Source of the DNA: Polyangia bacterium
Lineage (GTDB): Bacteria; Myxococcota_A; Polyangia; Nannocystales; Nannocystaceae
Length of the DNA stretch: 64,000 nucleotides
Direction of reading: 5' to 3'
Assembly: GCA_030424595.1 (NCBI GenBank)
Contig: JAUHWG010000019.1
Coordinates: 62,001-126,000 of the forward strand
Shown here one piece after another: positions 61,216 through 64,000 of this stretch. Each line of letters begins with the position of its first letter. Positions within the stretch are counted from its first letter, which is position 1. Under the pieces are notes generated by a model. It was not told the origin of the DNA, searched no databases, and saw only the letters and a list, made by a program, of their open reading frames with translations. A program made the translations under genes and the position numbers.

Positions 61216-62451
61216 ATGATTCCGCTCCTCCGCTCCACCCTTCCATGGCTCGCCGTGTCGGTGTTCGTCGCCGGCGGTTGCAACCTGGGGCGGACGGTCG
61301 ACAAGGTGACGCTCAAGCGGCTGGCCCCGGGGATGTTGGCGGTCGGCGATGTCGGCCTCGGATGTGCCAGCGGTGGAGCCCTCTCCCCTGCGCTGATCGC
61401 CCTCGGCCACCGCAGCGACGGAAAGAAGGAGCCGAAGAAGGCGGCGGCGCTGACCCTGATCGCCGCTGGGATGTGCTCGGAGCGGGCCGCTTGGGAGGCG
61501 GACCTGGAGCGGGCTCGCCTGCGCTATATGGCCAGCAACGGCGGTTCGCCGGTCCTCGGGACAGCGATGGAGGACCTGACGATCAAGGCCCAGCGCTTCC
61601 ACCGAGAGGCGGCCGCCCGCAACCTCGCGGCCTACCAGCGGGTGGTCGAGGTCTACGACGCGCCGACGGAGGAGAGGGCCTGTCCGTCGCGGCTGCGGGA
61701 GCGGGACGAGGTGCTCTTCCTCCTGGGGATGACGGCCGGGCTCCTGGCGACCCTGCACGATGTGCAGGCGGAGCGCTCGGTCGGCGTCTCGCAGTCGATC
61801 CCCAACCGGGTCGTCGAGGGCGCCGCCTGCCTCGACAACGAGCGCTGGTGGGGCCTCCCGGCCGCGCTCGAGTCGGCGGTCGCGGGCTCCCTCTCCGGCG
61901 CGGTCACGCCCAGCGTCGATCCCTGGATCGGGCTGCGGGCGGCGGCGGCGAAGGGCGAGGCCTCCGGGCTCTGGCTCGGGCGCGCGCTCCAGCTCCAGAC
62001 CGCCTACAGCGCGGGACGCACCGATGACATGTGGGCGGCGATCGAGGCCCACGGCGCGGCGCTCGGGCGGAGCGCAGCCGCAGGCGAAGACGATGCCGGC
62101 GCGGCGAACCCTGAGTACGCGCTCCTTAACGCCTACGCCTCGGAGATGATCGAGTTTCGCTCCGACGTCCTCTGGATCGGCGCGACGGGGCACCGGACGC
62201 CGCTCGGCCAGCTCGGGACGCGGCCTCCGGAGGAGGTCCCCGAGGGGGAGCTCACGGAGCTGTTCGACGGTCTCGGCGGCGACGACGATGGCGACGCGCC
62301 GCCTGTGGACGCTCCGCCGGCGGACGGTGATGGGCCGGCCGCGGAGGCAGGGGAGCCGCCCTCCCAGCCGAGCGAGACGCCGCCAGGGGCGGTCTCGCCG
62401 ACGTCGACGCCGACGCCGACGGCAAACAATTCTGCGATGACAAACAACTAA
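61216..62451 (+). CDS. TRAP-associated TatT-like lipoprotein
   Basis: 411 residues. Lipobox AGGC (Cys22). The rest is helical: VGDVGLGCASGGALSPALIA, AAALTLIAAGMCSERAAWEA, RLRYMASNGGS, then LRERDEVLFLLGMTAGLLAT, in keeping with the T component (TatT) that forms a ring around the solute-binding subunit of some TRAP transporters, as described in Treponema. The last 60 residues are an Asp/Pro/Ala/Thr-rich tail. A solute-binding protein gene follows 17 bp downstream, which supports the call. Confidence 0.8.
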   Translation: MIPLLRSTLPWLAVSVFVAGGCNLGRTVDKVTLKRLAPGMLAVGDVGLGCASGGALSPALIALGHRSDGKKEPKKAAALTLIAAGMCSERAAWEADLERARLRYMASNGGSPVLGTAMEDLTIKAQRFHREAAARNLAAYQRVVEVYDAPTEERACPSRLRERDEVLFLLGMTAGLLATLHDVQAERSVGVSQSIPNRVVEGAACLDNERWWGLPAALESAVAGSLSGAVTPSVDPWIGLRAAAAKGEASGLWLGRALQLQTAYSAGRTDDMWAAIEAHGAALGRSAAAGEDDAGAANPEYALLNAYASEMIEFRSDVLWIGATGHRTPLGQLGTRPPEEVPEGELTELFDGLGGDDDGDAPPVDAPPADGDGPAAEAGEPPSQPSETPPGAVSPTSTPTPTANNSAMTNN

Positions 62452-62468
62452 ACACGAGGAGTAGAGGG

Positions 62469-63500
62469 ATGAGCACCACACTGAAGACCAAGAATGCAGC
62501 GCGATCACGACGGAACCGCAGGGTGCCCCGACGGTCGTTGACATCCCGTCTGCTCATCGCTGCGACCAGCGCGGCGGTCGTTCTCCTCGCCGGCGCCGAC
62601 CAGGCCCAGGCGGCGGTCAACAAGACCCTCTGCGTCTTCGATCCCGGCGGCGCGAGCGGAGACCTCTTCGGCCAGATGAAGAGCTATCAAAACCAGGCGA
62701 CCACCTGGGGGGTCAACCTCGACCTCAAGGCCTACACCGACGAGTCGGTCGCGGCCTCGGACTTTCGCAACAAGAAGTGCGACGCCGTTCTCCTCACGGG
62801 GATGACCGGCAAGGAGTTCAACCGCAAGACCTACACGCTCGAGGCGATGGGCCTCTTCACCAGCTACGAGACGCTGAAGACGGCGGTCGCAGCCCTGGCG
62901 ACCCCGAAGGCCGCGATCATCAACAGGTCGGGCGACTTTGAGACCGTCGGCATCTACCCGGGCGGGGCGGTCTACCTCCACCTCCGCGATCGCAAGCTCT
63001 CGACCCTCGGGGCGCTCTCGGGGCGCTCCGTGGCGACGATCGCCGGCGACAAGGCGGCGATGACGATGGTCAAGGAGGTCGGCGCCACCCCGCAGGCCGC
63101 CGAGATCAGCAACTTCGCCTCCAAGTTCAACAACGGCGGGGTCGAGATCGTCTACAGCCCGGCGACCGCCTATGCGCCCCTGGAGCTCGCCAAGGGCGTC
63201 GGCAGCGAGGGCGGGGTCGTCCGCTTCCCGATAGCGCAGCTCACCTTTCAGATCTTCATCCGCAGCGAGGAATTCCCGGAGGGCTTTGGCGCCCAGTCGC
63301 GGAGCTTCGTCAGCAAGCAGTTCGGGACGATGGTCAGCGTGATCAAGCGGGCCGAGGCGGCGATCAAGCCCTGGATCAGCGTCGACTCGACCGCGGCCGC
63401 CAGCTACGAGGCGCTCCTCGGCCGAGTTCGCACCCAGCTCGTCGGCCAGAAGGTCTACGACCGCGACGTGGTCAAGCTCGGCGAGCGCATCTCCGGCTAG
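62469..63500 (+). CDS. TRAP-type solute-binding protein (DUF6091-like)
   Basis: 343 residues; GAGGAG and GAGGG before the ATG form a clear ribosome site. A basic N-terminus and signal peptide (LLIAATSAAVVLLAGADQAQA) lead into a binding-protein fold: KTLCVFDPGGASGDLFGQMK, YTDESVAASDFRNKKCDAVL, GIYPGGAVYLHL and FPIAQLTFQIFI. It looks like the P subunit of the TatT-containing TRAP systems; the usual DctP Arg motif is not obvious. The ligand cannot be predicted. Confidence 0.8.
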   Translation: MSTTLKTKNAARSRRNRRVPRRSLTSRLLIAATSAAVVLLAGADQAQAAVNKTLCVFDPGGASGDLFGQMKSYQNQATTWGVNLDLKAYTDESVAASDFRNKKCDAVLLTGMTGKEFNRKTYTLEAMGLFTSYETLKTAVAALATPKAAIINRSGDFETVGIYPGGAVYLHLRDRKLSTLGALSGRSVATIAGDKAAMTMVKEVGATPQAAEISNFASKFNNGGVEIVYSPATAYAPLELAKGVGSEGGVVRFPIAQLTFQIFIRSEEFPEGFGAQSRSFVSKQFGTMVSVIKRAEAAIKPWISVDSTAAASYEALLGRVRTQLVGQKVYDRDVVKLGERISG

Positions 63501-63507
63501 GTGACGC

Positions 63508-64000
63508 ATGGCGGCCGACGGCCACGGCCACAGCCGGGGGATCGGGCGCGGGCTCGCGACCTTCGCGACGCTCGTGCTCCTCGGGGCGCTGCTCCTCCAG
63601 TGGACCAGCTCCCAGCTCGGCTCGGAGATGGCGTCGCTCGGCGAGCGCCTCTGGCCCGGCTACGGCGTCGGCCTCCGCGAGGAGCCGACGCCGCCTCTGC
63701 GCCCAGAGCCGCCCGCGCAGGGGGTGCAAGAACAGGGCTCCGGGGCGGGCCCGGCGGGCGATCCTGGGGTCGACGTCGACGGGATCCTGGGGGAGATCGG
63801 CGGCGGCGACGAGGCAGGCGATGGGGCGGTCGACCTAGACGGAATCCTGGGTGAGCTCGACGCCGCTGACGGTGCAGGCGAAGGGGCAGGCGACGGAGCC
63901 GGCGACGGTGCGGTCGACCTAGACGGAATCCTGGGTGAGCTCGAAGAAGGCGACGGAGCAGGCGACGGTGCGGTCGACGGTGCGGTCGACCTGGACGGAA
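63508..64000 (+). CDS. Membrane protein with DLDGILGEL repeats (partial, TRAP locus)
   Basis: The first 164 codons of a gene that leaves the window; the ATG is 7 bp after the previous stop. One helix (about 14-31, LATFATLVLLGALLLQW), then a periplasmic region and at least three VDLDGILGEL-type repeats separated by Gly/Asp/Ala linkers (GDGAGDGAVD). Position suggests a TRAP permease subunit (fused small/large) or a helper protein; the permease helices would lie beyond the edge. The repeats are encoded by a longer tandem tract and may vary in number. Confidence 0.7.
   Translation, partial: MAADGHGHSRGIGRGLATFATLVLLGALLLQWTSSQLGSEMASLGERLWPGYGVGLREEPTPPLRPEPPAQGVQEQGSGAGPAGDPGVDVDGILGEIGGGDEAGDGAVDLDGILGELDAADGAGEGAGDGAGDGAVDLDGILGELEEGDGAGDGAVDGAVDLDG

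Noticed and set aside
1..64000. tRNA, rRNA or riboswitch genes
   Set aside because: I looked for cloverleaf ends with TTCRA and CCA and for conserved riboswitch cores and saw none; a covariance-model scan would be decisive.

Overview
This 64-kb window is a very GC-rich chromosomal segment that most resembles a myxobacterium of the Nannocystineae type (Plesiocystis/Enhygromyxa/Nannocystis-like). The signs are eukaryote-like Ser/Thr kinases with TPR tails, a giant Ser/Thr-kinase/ATPase/GAF/histidine-kinase fusion, many lipoproteins with Thr/Ser/Asp/Pro-rich linkers, DUF4215-type Cys repeats, ExbD-like proteins and stand-alone VWA proteins. I saw no tRNA, rRNA, CRISPR array, phage module or intact insertion sequence. 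The assignment is by gene style only.

Layout. 1-6.1 kb (minus): MoxR ATPase, hybrid histidine kinase, DUF58 protein and a BatA-like VWA protein (cut by the left edge). 6.3-8.8 kb (plus): rhodanese-MoeB fusion and a cytochrome P450. 8.8-10.5 kb: a gene-free, internally duplicated island. 10.5-18 kb (plus): beta-propeller lipoprotein, polytopic membrane protein, TrkH / small lipoprotein / TrkA, and a YkgJ-type Cys-cluster protein. 18.5-25.2 kb: feruloyl-CoA-synthase-like ligase, cupin and VOC pair, lipoprotein, VWA protein, and an ABBA aromatic prenyltransferase. 25.5-33.1 kb (minus): the 1737-residue kinase fusion and a TPR protein whose N-terminus recalls HPF1/DUF2228. 33.3-38.3 kb: ExbD/TolR, Cys-rich lipoprotein, ECF sigma factor, second ExbD-like protein, PQQ-type beta-propeller lipoprotein. 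38.6-41.8 kb: thioredoxin-like/histidine-phosphatase fusion, QueD fusion, histone-deacetylase homologue. 42.1-49.4 kb: polysaccharide genes (heparinase II/III, WecC, WecB, a WecA/MraY-type transferase), LMW phosphatase and a GDPD lipoprotein. 49.5-52.9 kb: a plastic segment with a broken Ser/Thr kinase, two Fis-like paralogues, inverted and tandem repeats. 52.9-61 kb: GspC-like PDZ protein, WbuB-like glycosyltransferase, kinase-TPR protein, small envelope proteins and a fibrinogen-like lipoprotein. 61.2-64 kb: a TRAP transporter locus (TatT-like lipoprotein, solute-binding protein, start of a third protein).

Two window-wide patterns stand out. First, a dispersed intergenic element of about 120-200 bp occurs at least five times; four copies keep one reading frame open and most differences in the core are synonymous third-position changes. 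Second, at least seventeen genes carry a TANNNT (mostly TAGNNT/TATNNT) hexamer only 4-11 nt before the start codon, as expected for leaderless or nearly leaderless mRNAs. Short GC-rich tandem repeats (9-16 bp units, often 12) also sit repeatedly at gene ends and in several places have become coding tails.
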